From NCBI GenBank assembly GCA_021234155.1, contig JAJEKV010000063.1, forward strand, positions 1,026,947 through 1,090,946: a stretch of DNA of 64,000 nt, read 5' to 3'. This stretch comes from Isoetes taiwanensis. Its lineage: Eukaryota > Streptophyta > Lycopodiopsida > Isoetales > Isoetaceae. The first letter of the stretch is position 1, and each line of letters opens with the position of its first letter. This document shows positions 21,411-33,114 of this stretch, piece after piece. The position numbers and the translations under genes are program-made. The notes under the pieces are model-generated. The model saw nothing but the letters and a program-made list of their open reading frames with translations, was not told where the DNA came from and did no database searches.

Positions 21411-22670
21411 TCATGTGCTGCAGCAATATCCCAGGATTTCTTGGACAGCATAAGTTCTACAGGAAGCAAGCAATGCTTTCCATGTCGTGGCATCAGGAGA
21501 AAATGGCATGTTATTAACCAGAACTTCAGCATTGGCGACCCAGCCTAAGCGTCCAAGAAGGTCAACTAAACAGTTAAAATGTTCTAAATCTGGAAGAATC
21601 TGATGGTCATGATACACAGAAACAATGTGGTGACATCCCTCATCTACCAAGCCATCGCGTGCGCATGCATAAAGAATGCCATTGATAGTGATGGCATCAG
21701 GTATCATGCCTTCTAAAAACATTTGTTGGAACAGTTGGAGAGCCTCCTTGCCACAACCATGCTGTGCATATGCTGTTATCATGGTATTCCATAAGACAAG
21801 ATCCTTCTTTGCCATCTGCTGGAAGAGTTGGAAGGCTTCTTTCAGTTGCCCTCCATGTGAATGTGCCAAAATTAAGGTAGTCCATGACACTACGTCTCGT
21901 TCAGGCATTTGTTCAAAGATATTGACCGCTTCCTTTAAATGACCCAGCTTTGCATATGCAGTAAACATGGCATTCCAAGAATACAAATTTCGCTCAGGCA
22001 TTTGATCAAAAAAGATGCGTGCTTCCTTAAGCATTCCTTGATGTGTGCATGAAGAAATCATAGCAGTCCATGTGACCACATTCCGTTGTGGCATTTTTTG
22101 AAAAATTTGAATAGCCTCATTCAGCTGACCGTTATGGACATAACCTGTCAACATTGTTGTCCATGCCACAACATCCTTTTTAGGCATTTGCTCGAACAAA
22201 TGCAGGGCCTCTTTCATGTGTCCCTTCCTAATATAAGCTGCAACAAGGAGATTCCAAGAAAAGGAATTGCGCCTATGCATATTATCAAAAGCTGCACGAG
22301 CACTTTGTAAATCTCCGCAGTGGCCATACATCTGTATAAGATGGTTTCCCAAAAACCTATCATGGCCAAACCCCTTTTTATTAATGTAATCATGGATACG
22401 CTTGCCTTCTAACAAGTTCTTTTCATTAGCATACTTTCTCAAAAGAGACACAATGCCAAATGCCTCCTTGTAACTACGGTAACTACAGGTACAAAGTTGC
22501 CACGTAGCAGATGCACGCTGCTTCCAAAAGTTCTCACAGTTGGTGTTTCTATCTACTGCCAATGAACCTTCATTGAAATCTTTATTACATAGATTACCAA
22601 TGCTAGCATTCTGAAAGCTAATAACTAAGAGTTTCCTACCGAGGAAAGAAGATGCATAAAATTGTACCAT
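21411..22670 (-). CDS. Pentatricopeptide repeat (PPR) protein, S-repeat rich
   Basis: PPR proteins bind organelle RNA in a sequence-specific way and act in editing, splicing or stability. The 419-residue uninterrupted frame begins at the first ATG with a basic/hydroxylated N-terminus (MVQFYASSFLGRKLLVIS) that could be an organelle targeting peptide. From about residue 100 there are nine to ten tandem repeats, mostly 31 residues long, with boundaries such as AFDNMHRRN, LFEQMPKKD, FQKMPQRN, FDQMPERN and FEQMPERD. Near the end come longer units (FQQMFLEGMIPD; DHQILPD) and the E1-like start PDATTWKALLASC. The protein then departs from the family (RTYAVQEILGYCC) and stops, so E, E+ and DYW domains are absent. 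It may be truncated at an E domain by a frame change near 21,450. No intron is visible. Confidence 0.9.
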   Translation of the reverse strand: MVQFYASSFLGRKLLVISFQNASIGNLCNKDFNEGSLAVDRNTNCENFWKQRASATWQLCTCSYRSYKEAFGIVSLLRKYANEKNLLEGKRIHDYINKKGFGHDRFLGNHLIQMYGHCGDLQSARAAFDNMHRRNSFSWNLLVAAYIRKGHMKEALHLFEQMPKKDVVAWTTMLTGYVHNGQLNEAIQIFQKMPQRNVVTWTAMISSCTHQGMLKEARIFFDQMPERNLYSWNAMFTAYAKLGHLKEAVNIFEQMPERDVVSWTTLILAHSHGGQLKEAFQLFQQMAKKDLVLWNTMITAYAQHGCGKEALQLFQQMFLEGMIPDAITINGILYACARDGLVDEGCHHIVSVYHDHQILPDLEHFNCLVDLLGRLGWVANAEVLVNNMPFSPDATTWKALLASCRTYAVQEILGYCCST

Positions 22671-23296
22671 ATCATGTTAAGACAAGTTGTCCAAACTGCC
22701 TATACGTAGCAAATGCAAACATTGGTGTTTCGTGTTACTGTCTTCTAAACTCAAATGTCAGCATTTGGAGCTAATTGTCCAATAACCAATGCAATAACAC
22801 CTTCTGTCAGAGCCCTACTCCAAGGAAATTTGACTAAATGATAGCAGATGGATAACTGCTATCATGCAGATGAAAACAAGATGAAATTTGAGTTATAGGG
22901 GAGAGAGACTGGTACTGGTAATACCTTACAGATTTCAGAAACTTCTAAAAAAATCCGAGATGCTTCCATCAGCTTGCTGACTGCAAGATGGTTTGGAATC
23001 ATAGACCCACTGCACAGACCAGTTCTTTAAATTTCTTCATAAGCGTTCCAAACCCTGAAAGCACATATCCAGCGTGCATACTCATAAGTTGTTGGATCTT
23101 TTACCGGAAATGGGGCAATGGATTCCTAGCGTCGTAAAATTTCGCACAAAGGGAGGATATGATAAGTGAAGTAGTATTATGACTACGGCATTAATAAGGA
23201 CGGATGAACCTGGTTAAGGGTGAGTTTGCATCTATGTTATTTTAAAAAATTAACTTGCAATGTTTAAAAATTAACTTGTAATACCTTTGCCTGTTA
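22671..23296. other. 5' flank of the PPR gene; no gene seen
   Basis: No convincing exon. A near-duplicate 'attaacttgcaatgttt / attaacttgtaatacc' lies at about 23,250-23,285, next to a hairpin repeat. Confidence 0.4.
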
Positions 23297-23407
23297 TAAA
23301 GGGGTTAAACCCCCATGTGAGGCCATTACGGCAAATAAACGGGAGAGCGCGTTAGGGCGAGCCCGTTTATTCTACCATAATGGCCGAGCATGGGGTTTGA
23401 CCCCTTT
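23297..23407. repeat. Long imperfect hairpin (foldback repeat)
   Basis: Arms begin TAAAGGGGTTAAACCCCC at the left and end TGGGGTTTGACCCCTTTAA at the right. Both continue inward through GGCCATTA and AAATAAACGGG / CCCGTTTAT, leaving a loop of about 20 bp (agagcgcgttagggcgag). No ORF. Probably a small foldback transposable element. Confidence 0.8.
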
Positions 23408-23759
23408 AACCAGCAGGTCCGAGGTGATCGAGGATCTTGAAACTCCAAAAAAACTCTGTTAGGGCGGCATCCCCACTGCAAACAATGGCTTAATCCATGT
23501 AAAAAATGGTGCTGCAGACAACGGCGGTGCTGCAGGCAATGGCTTAAGCCATGCAAAAAACCTTTTCTTTTTTCTATCACCGGAGTGGGCAAAACAATCT
23601 TAAAACGACTTCTTGCAGGCTGCTCATTCCATCCAAATGCTTTTCGTTCTTGCAGGATTCTAGAATGCAAAACGCAGCTTCAATCTTGCAAAATGTATCT
23701 AAATGGGATGGGGCTTAAGTCTGGTGGCTGAACTTGTGAAATAGAGATTGAATCTTGAA

Positions 23760-23915
23760 GAACATGATAAACTTTGGTACAACCTGTTTATCGCAGCTCT
23801 GCCCTGTTTATCATGATAAACATGCTACAACCTATTTATCAGGGGAATTATGGTTAATAACAGGGCTAAATCCGATGGCCGGGATCTGAGATCATCAAGG
23901 ACCTGCCGGTTAAAA
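23760..23915 (-). repeat. Dispersed repeat, copy C
   Basis: Inverse-oriented third copy of the family at 515 and 1,095. On the minus strand it reads TTAACCGGCAGGTCCTTGAT, then GATCTCAGATCCCGGCCATC, then a block of GTTTATC motifs with the perfect palindrome GTTTATCATGATAAAC. It is the best-preserved of the three. Confidence 0.6.
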
Positions 23916-26735
23916 TTGTTGCTCAAACTAATTGCTATGTTACTATAACAATAAAATTTTATATAACGAAAATATGCATTCACGAATCAACCTTATTAAT
24001 TTGGGATTTTTCGGTCCAGTGGAAAATATTTTTTGAATTTTGTTCAATTTAATTTCCTAAGATTTTGTGGGTTTCGGCGGCCGAAAAATATTTTTATGCT
24101 TCCAAAAATTGAGACCAGTTTATACTATATTTATTTCGACAGGTGATTTAGGGTTTCGTAGGCTCCCCTTGCTCCATGCTTGCAAATTGCAAGGTGTCGA
24201 ACGATTTCTATTTGCCATGCGATTTACATCGAATGGGGCTAGTCTAGGAATTAATCTCGAAAAATACGGCATGGAGGACATTTGAAGGACGAATCATGTC
24301 CTTGGAGGTATGTTGTAAAGCAAGAATCTGGACTAAAGGTTGTTTTTGTGACCAGAGATGTATCATGCAGGTCCGAAACTGGTCAAGCTCGCCAATAGGA
24401 TTTTGCAGGAGTAGAGCGCACCCCATTTTTTGTAATTCTTTGCTTTTCGATTTTGACGGGCTTCTAGCAGGTGCGGGACTGGTTGCCATTGAACTATAAG
24501 CTCTCGAGCTTTTGGTTTGTCATAGGAGTACTATCTCTGCCTGCTGTCCTGAAGACCCATTTTCTGTAAGCTAAGTTCTTTTTATTTCGCTTTTGATACT
24601 ATCCACCGGTTTATTGCTCTGACAAGCTTCCTGATCTCTTCGTTAAGGCCTTCATGTAACCTTCTACTGCATGTCTTTCATTCAGCTTTAGCACATATAG
24701 CCTCAACCTCATGAATTCTTCTGTGTTTTTCTGCACGGATAAATTTCCTGCTACAACCTATAGAAAGCCTGCATTATGTGGCATTTGTGCTCTCTCGGGA
24801 CATATGGCATTTGAATGCCTTGGCAAACTTTGAGAATCTGCAGCTATTAGGAGGGCGTGATGATGGGGCATCTCCATCCAAGGAATGACGGTTCTATTGC
24901 TAGCGCAATAGAACCTGGAATCATCTTCGTGTAAGGGGATGGACATATGCAGCAAGTGGAGAATAGAGGACAATATCACGAAGTTTAGCCATGACTATAA
25001 ATAAATAAATAAAAAGACTTTTCGTACCTGTTTTTCTAGTTCATCTAAAATATTAACTTATTGCACTACATTTCTCCCATAAGCCTTTTAAATGGCTCAA
25101 TATATGATAAAAAGGAATATTGAGGTCCTTAGTGTGGTCTTATTAGAAAAAAAAATGAAGAAACCTACTTACTTTCCACTGTTATAAAGTTAGACAATGT
25201 GTGGCTGCTCCAAAGTGTTGTAGTCTAAGTAGGACCATATTACATATAGAACATTTTTTATGATAGGCATGGACTATTTATATGTTCAGGATTAAACCAA
25301 CTGGATTGAAAAGATTTCTCTATTTATTTGCACTGGCTCTATTCATTTTGTCCCTTACAATATGATATTATGATTTCTCATTGTTTATAAGATAATCTTC
25401 GAAAGGTGTGAGTGGACTTTCTCATACATTCAAAGTAGCCCTTAATTACTTAAGTTTTGTGCTTTGATATCACATTTTAGATAGACAATCCTCCCTAATC
25501 AACTAATGTTATCATATATAATGTGGTATAAACCATATTCTAAATAATTGATTAAGATGATGATGTTCTTGACTTTTAAATGAGAGGTCATGTGGACCAA
25601 TAATTGGCATCGACATAGCAGTCTATCTTGATCTTCTTTAGTAATACCTTTTCATATTTTTCATTGGTTCATCTTGCATTGCTATATTAACTTTGGGAAG
25701 CTTTGAAATATGGTGTTTGAAGTTCATTTTCAAGGCACAAATCTAGAGATCAAATATGGAAAACATTTGATGATAACTTGGAACTAATACTAAAAGTTTT
25801 AGCCCAAACCTAGCAATGAAGCACGATTTAATTAATCAGAGAATTTCGGAATTCTCGTTGAGCATGAAATAGGTTCTTGGTTGTCTATAAAACACCGTAA
25901 GTGGTTGCAGCAGAGTAAAAGTTGACGGTTTTTTTACTGTTTTTTGGTCACAACCAGCGATGTATCCGACTTTGACATGTATAAGGCTATCCCAAGCTCC
26001 TTTGTGAGTAAGAGCAGTCCACAAGAAAGAGTAAAAATACTCAGCAGGCTCGCGATGGCGAAGATTTGAAGCTGCCTAGCTAGCCCATGGATATAATATC
26101 ACAAGTCCGTTAAGGTCTACACATGGATAAAAAGAAATCAAAGTGATAATGAGGATCGCGGTGGCGAACATTTTGAGTTGTTAAGGTACCTACTAATTCT
26201 GCCAATAATTCTAAGAAAGTGCTAGCAAATATCGAGTGAAGGAAAGTTTAGACAAGAAACAAAACTCAAACAATAAGAAAACTCAAAGATGTGGAAAACT
26301 TCAAAGCATTGTAAGTTATATTCCTCAAACATTTCAATGTACATTACTTTTGCGAGGGGAAAATTAGTCCATCGGGTTTTACGATCTTGACTCGGTACAA
26401 CACCTATCTCAAAGAGCTATCCTAGCAACATGTTCCCCGCCCCTTTGTATAACCTCTGGCGTGTCCATCTCACTATAACTTTGTTACATCACGGGATGTC
26501 TGAGACATGGCACGTGCAAGGACTTGGATATGTGGATCCGGTCCTTAGATCTCGATATCCATAAAGCGCTTCGGACCGCTGCCACTTTACTACAAGACGG
26601 CCACGAGGCGATGCTCAGGTGCATGGAAGAGCTTCGTTTCTTGGCTGGAACACGATGCTCTTGTGTACTGATGGCTCACCCTCTTGATCCAGGGGTCCAC
26701 GTCCATGCCTACGTGTTGAACTTCGACCCGCTTTG
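23916..26735. other. No gene seen
   Basis: AT-rich, with only short frames and no recognised domain. A frame at 26,524-26,751 (plus) has no recognisable match. A 'cgcgatggcgaag / cgcggtggcgaac' pair occurs at about 26,051 and 26,159. Confidence 0.4.
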
Positions 26736-28549
26736 TCAAAAAGGCATGTAGGCATCAAATTTTTGTTTAAAGCCCCCAATTTTTTGAAACACGGGCTCTA
26801 AGCGCAATAATACCTTTCTCGATGGACTCGAGGAAGTCTTTTTCGTTTCCTGCATCCTTTCCTCATAGCTTTTCTCATCCATTTGATCCAAGATTTCATC
26901 AATTTTAGATATATCTGTTTTTCGGGTAATGTTTAAATTGATCTTGTCGGGGATCATTCTGAGGCTCTGCCTTCTCCTCTTCAAGCTGTCTCCCGATTGC
27001 CACGGCCAACCATTTTTGAGCTTATCAAGGAAAGCCCTCAAAATTGGCATACTTTACCACTGCTTTTGAAAGAAATACTTTTAAGGAAAGCGATTACCTG
27101 TTGAGAAGAAATCAAGGACACAACCATCCTTGGGCACAAGCTTGTCAACTATGTAGTAAGCATATGATGTCTTCAAGCTGGCACTTCAATGCGTGATCAC
27201 CTTCCATTCAGACAAACTTGTACAGGTTTTACCGCGAAGTAAGTCTGCCAAAATTTTCTTCATTTTCTCATCGGTTTCTTAGATTACCCGGTGACATGCA
27301 TTGGTGGCAAGGGGTTTCTTTGGTGCGATGCTCACATGTGTGAAACGAAATCCAGCTCGACATTATCGAAGTTGACCACGAGTCGCTTACATTAATGCAT
27401 ATATATGGGCGATGTAATGCTGATATTCCTTCACCCTTTTTCTTGTTCACCTATCACGCTCGTCATATGTGCCCCTCTTGAAATATGGGACCCGCCTTTG
27501 AATCATTTTTTGGTGGTCGTGGCAAGCAATCGGCAAGTTCACGGACCGCATCGGAATCACCGGGTGATAAATGTTAGCGGTTGTCATCGTTGGATATTCT
27601 TGTGAAGAGTTCCATGTATTTTTGCCGTCCATAATGCGAGAATCCTCTAATGTCTATGAACACCAAAGTTGCATTCTCAGATACTGGAGTGGAGGTAGGA
27701 ATCCCTTCCTTTGTCACAGCATATACAACATTTTTCTTCTCCTTGATTTTGATAGCTTCTTCAGGTTTCAAAATCGATCTAATGGGTTCTAGAAATGCAA
27801 CGGGCAAATTACCCACAACATGATCCTTATTATAATTGGCTTTCATGTACTCTGTATCCGAATCAGATATATCCAGAATCCGCTGTTTCGTGAAAGCAGG
27901 AAATTCAGAAAGCAATTCTTCCCAAAAAGTGTATTCTTTCTGAAGCAACATGGAAGCGTATGACAAAATCTCTTTCTGCATGAAGGTCAAGCTTCTAATA
28001 TCAATGGCGCGCTGCTTGCAATCAAACCTGCCATGATATCCGGCTTGCACCTTAATGTATGTCTTTTCTTCCAAAATCTCATCAAGAAGTTGAGAAACCT
28101 CTGCATTTGAAATGCCTCGAAGGTATCTTAACCAGATTTTGTTGAAGAACTCCTTCGAGGGCTTATCAGGAAAATCTCCATGCTCATCACAGATTTTTTT
28201 GTTGACCCATTTGTTGGCCACTTCCATTAATTTTCTGAAGACCCGCTCCTCCATAAAAATAAATTGTTTTTCGTCTTTTAGCTCCTTCACCTTCAATGTT
28301 GTGGTAGCTATTTCGTGGAAGTCCTACAAAACAAATGGTCGGGGAAAATCGCTGACCCGATGTTCATGAGCTAAGATAAGAAAAATACCTTCCATGCTGA
28401 GGTTGTAGCAGTACCAATGGGACCTTGCGGAGGACATCCATACGCCTTATGTTGATGTCGCAGCTGTTGAAGCTTCTCTAACAATGGCTCTCTATATACA
28501 GTGTTAGCAATGACTTCATTGCACTGAATACTCAATTCAATATATTCTC
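26736..28549 (-). pseudogene. 3' part of a host gene split by a nested insertion; weak methyltransferase-like motif
   Basis: Family not firmly recognised. Immediately left of the target duplication the minus strand continues an exon (REYIELSIQCNEVIANTVY, then REPLLEKLQQLRHQHKAYG) ending in a donor at about 28,388 (GGAAG|GTATTT). The next exon starts after TTTTGTAG at about 28,324 (DFHEIATTTLKVKELKDEKQ) and runs to 27,600 with LRYLRGISNAEVSQLLDEIL and VAFLEPIRSILKPEEA. Beyond 27,600 the frame breaks repeatedly. Near 27,190-27,115 it reads YYIVDKLVPKDGCVLDFFST, resembling the SAM-binding motif I of N4/N6 DNA methylases (VLDxFxGxG), but this is weak. The last frame (27,050-26,736) is Lys/Arg-rich. 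The N-terminal exons lie at 38,817-40,200. Confidence 0.6.
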
Positions 28550-28564
28550 TATCTGTCAAGTTTC
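28550..28564. repeat. Target-site duplication, left copy
   Basis: TATCTGTCAAGTTTC, identical to 38,802-38,816. On the minus strand it is part of a codon-continuous host exon once the DNA between the copies is removed (...NGNLTD|REYIEL...). Confidence 0.9.
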
Positions 28565-28582
28565 TTTTTTTTTTTTTTTTTT

Positions 28583-31098
28583 AATGAAGATATGTTTCCA
28601 AAGAAATAATAATGACATGGTATTGTAAATGGACAAACTAACTCCCCTTTCTCCAATTATAGAGAGATATTTGTTGCATATGGTAACGATATGTTTAGTC
28701 TGCAGTGTTAATAGCCATTTTTCCTCTTTACCCAACTTTGTTAAGCCTAACATGCTAGACTTATGCTCTATCTATATGCTTGACTTATGACGCCATAAAA
28801 TACCCTTGGTCGTATTTAGCTGCAATTTTTTAACAAGTAAAAGTCAGTTTGTTTTTTTTTCTTTGGATCGTAGATCATTGAACCCTAAATTCTAGGGTTT
28901 CGGCTAAACCAAAACGATCACTCCTCCTTATGGAAACCGATGTCTACCTAATCGAATCGATTGATCTCTAACTTCCAATGCTACAGATGATATCTGAACC
29001 GATGGATGCTGCCTCCAGGTGTGCCGACCTCTCACATATTTCTATTTTAAGGTTCTTTGCATTTCATCTTAGTCCCATGACCTAGATCTGAAATCGATCC
29101 GCCTTATGGCTTTTGTGGTCTAGCTTGTTGTATGGGTAGACGGAAAGGAGGCTTCAACAAAGCCACTCTATTGAAAATGGAAGATGAGAAGAAAAGGGCT
29201 GAGAAAAGAAAGAATCTTTTTGATTATCATAAGCTTCCCTGAAAGCTCCGTGAGCTGCCTTTTCTATCAACGTATCCGAAATCAGATCTTGAAAGGCAAG
29301 GTAGTTCTCGGACCTCAACATGAACAACATTTGGCTTAGTTGGCAAAAGCTTTAACGAAAATGATGGTCCCATAAAAATCGGAAAAAGTTGCTATTGACA
29401 ATAGCCTCTGTCACTGCAAGTGAACCTCGCTCAAATCGATCAACAAAAGCTTGGAAGCGCAAAGTGTCTCGGGGTTTCCCAATTTCTTTTTATTTTCTTA
29501 ACCATACGGTTTAACTATCCCATTTCAATTTCATTGTAATATGTCTTTAACCCTTCCTAGTTACAATGTAAGCTTTTAAGTGTCACATAATTTATAAGTG
29601 ATGGATTTGTGTGTAGATAAGGTTCCCCGTATCATTCTACTACTTACGACCGTATCCCCATGTGTCTAAATGGCTCTAATGATATAGATAACTTCAGAGT
29701 TCCTAGTTTTGCCTACTTCTTTAGTGCAACATCTTTAGTTTCTCATTGCCTATGGACCAGATCCGGGCGCCTTTGTTATATGAATGTGTCTTTAATTGTT
29801 TGCCCTTTATGTTTGGATGTAGTATGGGGGTATAGGTATACTTTTTTCTCAACTCGATGTAATAGACCGTGCCTACATATCCTCCATTCTTAACACACGA
29901 TTTGTTCAGGTTTTGGCTAACTGACCGGTCCATCTTTTCTTATGTTCTATTATATGTTCTTGTTGTTGGTATTTTATTTTCTTTCTCCTGTTAATCATGT
30001 TTTACTGGCTGTTCTGAACCCGAACCCAATGCTTATGATCTAATGGCATTTTTCATGTTAAGCTCTAATTGCGTACACGCTTGATAAACCGTGCCTACTT
30101 TTTTTCCATACATAACATATGATCTGTATAGGTTTTGGCTGTAGGACCAGTTATTCTGTTTCTTAGTGCTATTGTCCTTACTTGTTGTTGGTTTTATTCA
30201 CTCTATGTCTCCTGTTAGGCATGTATTACTGACAGGTCGGAACCCGAACACATTGCTTGTGTTCGTATGGCTTATTTCATGTTAAGTTCTGGATTGGTTC
30301 CGCAATACGCCCATTGTTTTGTTTATCATATCTAAGGTGTATTATTAGTCATGTAGCTCGTCTAAAAATTGCCTAATGGTGTTAGCCCTAGTATATATCT
30401 TTTGACATTGCTAAATAAATATGTTGAAAGGCGTTAAGCCGGATAGGTTCTCTGCTTACCTGTATGTTCTTTTAAGATTACCCTTCTTAGGCTAATCCTT
30501 GAATGGTTGACATGCAGGTAACCGAACTTATCCCTGCATATGGTGATGTTTGCGTTAAGATTGAGCAAAGTTATTGCTCAAAATAGAAGACTGCTATTTG
30601 GTGACATCTGAAAACTCTATTTAAGCTGATCTGCATAAGATACTATGACTATGACGATATTTTTTGTCTTTATCTTAAGCTGGTTTAACATTTATGTTTA
30701 CTGTTCGTTCAATATACAGTTGAATGATGTTTTGTTTTTATCTCTACATCTTCAAGATGTACATAAGATTCACATTATGTCGACATCTATATCTAAGATA
30801 GCTTTGACAGTAACATATGCGTTTGTTTCAACATACATTTAAGAAATAATAGCCTGTTTCTAGTTTTTTGGTTAAAAGTTTTCGCTGGTATTATTCTTAT
30901 GATGTAAATTTGGATATCATACATTTTTTGTTAAAAAAATTATAACATATTTATGTTAGTTCTTATCAAGGCCTAAGGTATGATATACACCTTGTCATAT
31001 CTTGGATCATAGCTTTAAAGGTCTATTAAATCCAACTGACTAATAGGCCTAAGTCCTTTTTTTTTGTCTTAGACTTAAAAATAGACCAAAAGGTTTTT
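28583..31098 (+). repeat. Direct repeat (pseudo-LTR-like), left copy
   Basis: Starts AATGAAGATATGTTTCC and ends ACCAAAAGGTTTTT. Collinear with 35,322-37,815. It carries a decayed copy of the small two-exon gene (exon 1 from 29,131, exon 2 at 30,519-30,587). Most differences from the right copy sit at CAG/CTG words of that copy. If this is the 5' end of the element, its promoter and 5' exons should lie here. Confidence 0.9.
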
Positions 31099-31329
31099 AA
31101 TGTTACCCCAGGTTTCTAGGTTTAACCTAGGACCTTGGTAAGAACTAAGGTGTTTCTAACCGCCTTTATTATGATTGCAAAAAAAATAATGTCATTAATC
31201 TTGAGGACGATGGAGATATTGAAAACAACCGGATTAAAGAACCGATTGCCTTGAAATATGATCGGGCATGATTTCTAGCCCAAATGTTGTCGCCCGCATA
31301 CTTATTGCTTGCATCAAGAGCAAAGAGAT

Positions 31330-32754
31330 ACATGAATTCATCATTCACAAGTAGATCAATCTGGTAGAGAAGAACAAGTCAAGCAGTGAGTTATTTTGGT
31401 TTCAATGGATGGTTTGCCACGTTCTTTCAAATGAAGAAAGCCAATTTTAAACTAGAGTCTTGTAAAGCTCTCGTCAATAAGATCTATAATGACATGCCTG
31501 GAGTCTTATTTTCTAGAACATGTTTGGAAGATGATCTAGGTAGGAAATTCCTCATTGGACTCAAACATTTAGAAAAGGTGAATGATATGAAACCCACTCT
31601 TCAAGTGGAACAAGTTCCCCGAAAATTCTCGGGCCGCAGATTATTTTGAAAGAAGAGGTCCAATTTTGTTTGTTTTCTAAAATGATTTGTCCGATGAAGA
31701 TAAGATCAGTTTTTGCAATGATGATTCTAATAACGAGGAATCTGATGATCAAGAAGAAGTTCCTACACTTACTCTCCAGAATTCTGCAAAATTCCCTATA
31801 TTACCTGAGCAGAATGTTGAATGCTATGGGGCAGCATGGGAACATGCGATCTGGAAAAGCCAGAACTTTGGAGCTCTAGTACCCATTAATGTGGAAACTT
31901 GGAAAGCCCTAACTGGTATTGTTGATGATGAAATTCGTCTGGCTGCTATCAAAGCAGGAAAACTTGAAAAGTACTTCACAAAAAAAGAAATTACCTTACC
32001 TTTTGATCTTGGTATGTTTGGACAGACCTGCACAATGGGAACAGGTGTACACATTAGCCAAAAGGGAAACATGGCATTCTCTGATGATAAAAGGGATGGA
32101 TTCTATTTGAAGAAAATATGGAGAACACATTGTCCCTTTCTTACTTGTGGATGTGTTAAAAATCCCAAGAAAATAGACAAGTCAAATGAGTGCAACAGTG
32201 GAATTGTGTGGATTGACCATGCAATATGGTTTATACTGAACAACTTGGACACCATCTATCCTGACACTACACCTATTGCCAAAATGGTCTGTTTGACCAA
32301 ATTGTTACATAATGTGTTGAAACCAGCAGTACTTGCATACATCTCTTATCTTGAAGTTAGGAAGATTATGATTGATATGACTCTATACTATGCTGAATTT
32401 CCTGACAACAATCTGAAGGCTGCCTTTGGCAACAGTAAAGCTGCTGATATTATTGAGAAAACTTTGAGGCCCGTATCCTTCAGGACCAGTCAGCCATATA
32501 AAAGCAAAAGTTCTTCATATTTAAAACAGGGTAGTGCTGGTAGTAGTGCTACAGCCACAATGTATACTCCTAAAAGACCACCTAGGGTCACTTCTGATCC
32601 AAGGCTATCTCTAGATCAAGCAGTTACACAAGTGGCTGAAACCAACAAACAGAAAACTGAAGATGATGGATACTCCGTCACAAAAGGTGATAACAGGATA
32701 ATATCATTGGAGGAGAATACACCACTTAAGCTCAACTTTGTCAAGGAGAAGTAA
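31330..32754 (+). CDS. Uncharacterised ORF in gag position of the Penelope-like element
   Basis: Not recognised. A 355-codon frame (31,687-32,754) reads EQNVECYGAAWEHAIWKSQN, VETWKALTGIVDDEIRLAAI, CTMGTGVHISQKGN and WRTHCPFLTCGCVKNP, then a helical stretch (LNNLDTIYPDTTPIAKMVCL). It ends in a basic, Ser/Pro-rich tail (KSKSSSYLKQGSAG, TPKRPPRV). Upstream coding potential at 31,386-31,680 (SYFGFNGWFATFFQMKKANF) joins through a frame change near 31,620 and a TAA at 31,678. It lies about 360 bp before the reverse transcriptase frame, with a possible intron between them (acceptor CTTTTTCTAG at 33,114). A nucleic-acid-binding or structural role is guessed from position and basic tail only. Confidence 0.55.
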
Positions 32755-33114
32755 AACAGGTTAGCATTGCATTGAATTAATGAGATTGATACTCTATACT
32801 TGCTTTCATTTTGTTACATGTATATTTTCTATCTGATTATACACCTAGGTTATTTCATAGTGTCAACCGTTTCAGCAAGAAGATCTTATTGTTTTCAATC
32901 TACCAAAGGTTGTTATGGAAAGAATTTTCCTTTGGTAGAGGTTATCCCAAAAAAATTCTTATACTCAAAAGACATTGTGCTTGCCAAACAATGTCTTGTT
33001 TTAAATCTATGGCTAAGATTTATCATGGAATTATTCATTATATTTCCTTGTTTCTCATAATTAACTATGTGAGTTTATTAACCTAATATCTAACTTTTAT
33101 AAAACTTTTTCTAG

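Noticed and set aside
26524-26751. Plus-strand 75-codon frame as a gene
   Set aside because: No domain or splice context; it adjoins the 3' end of a real gene on the opposite strand.
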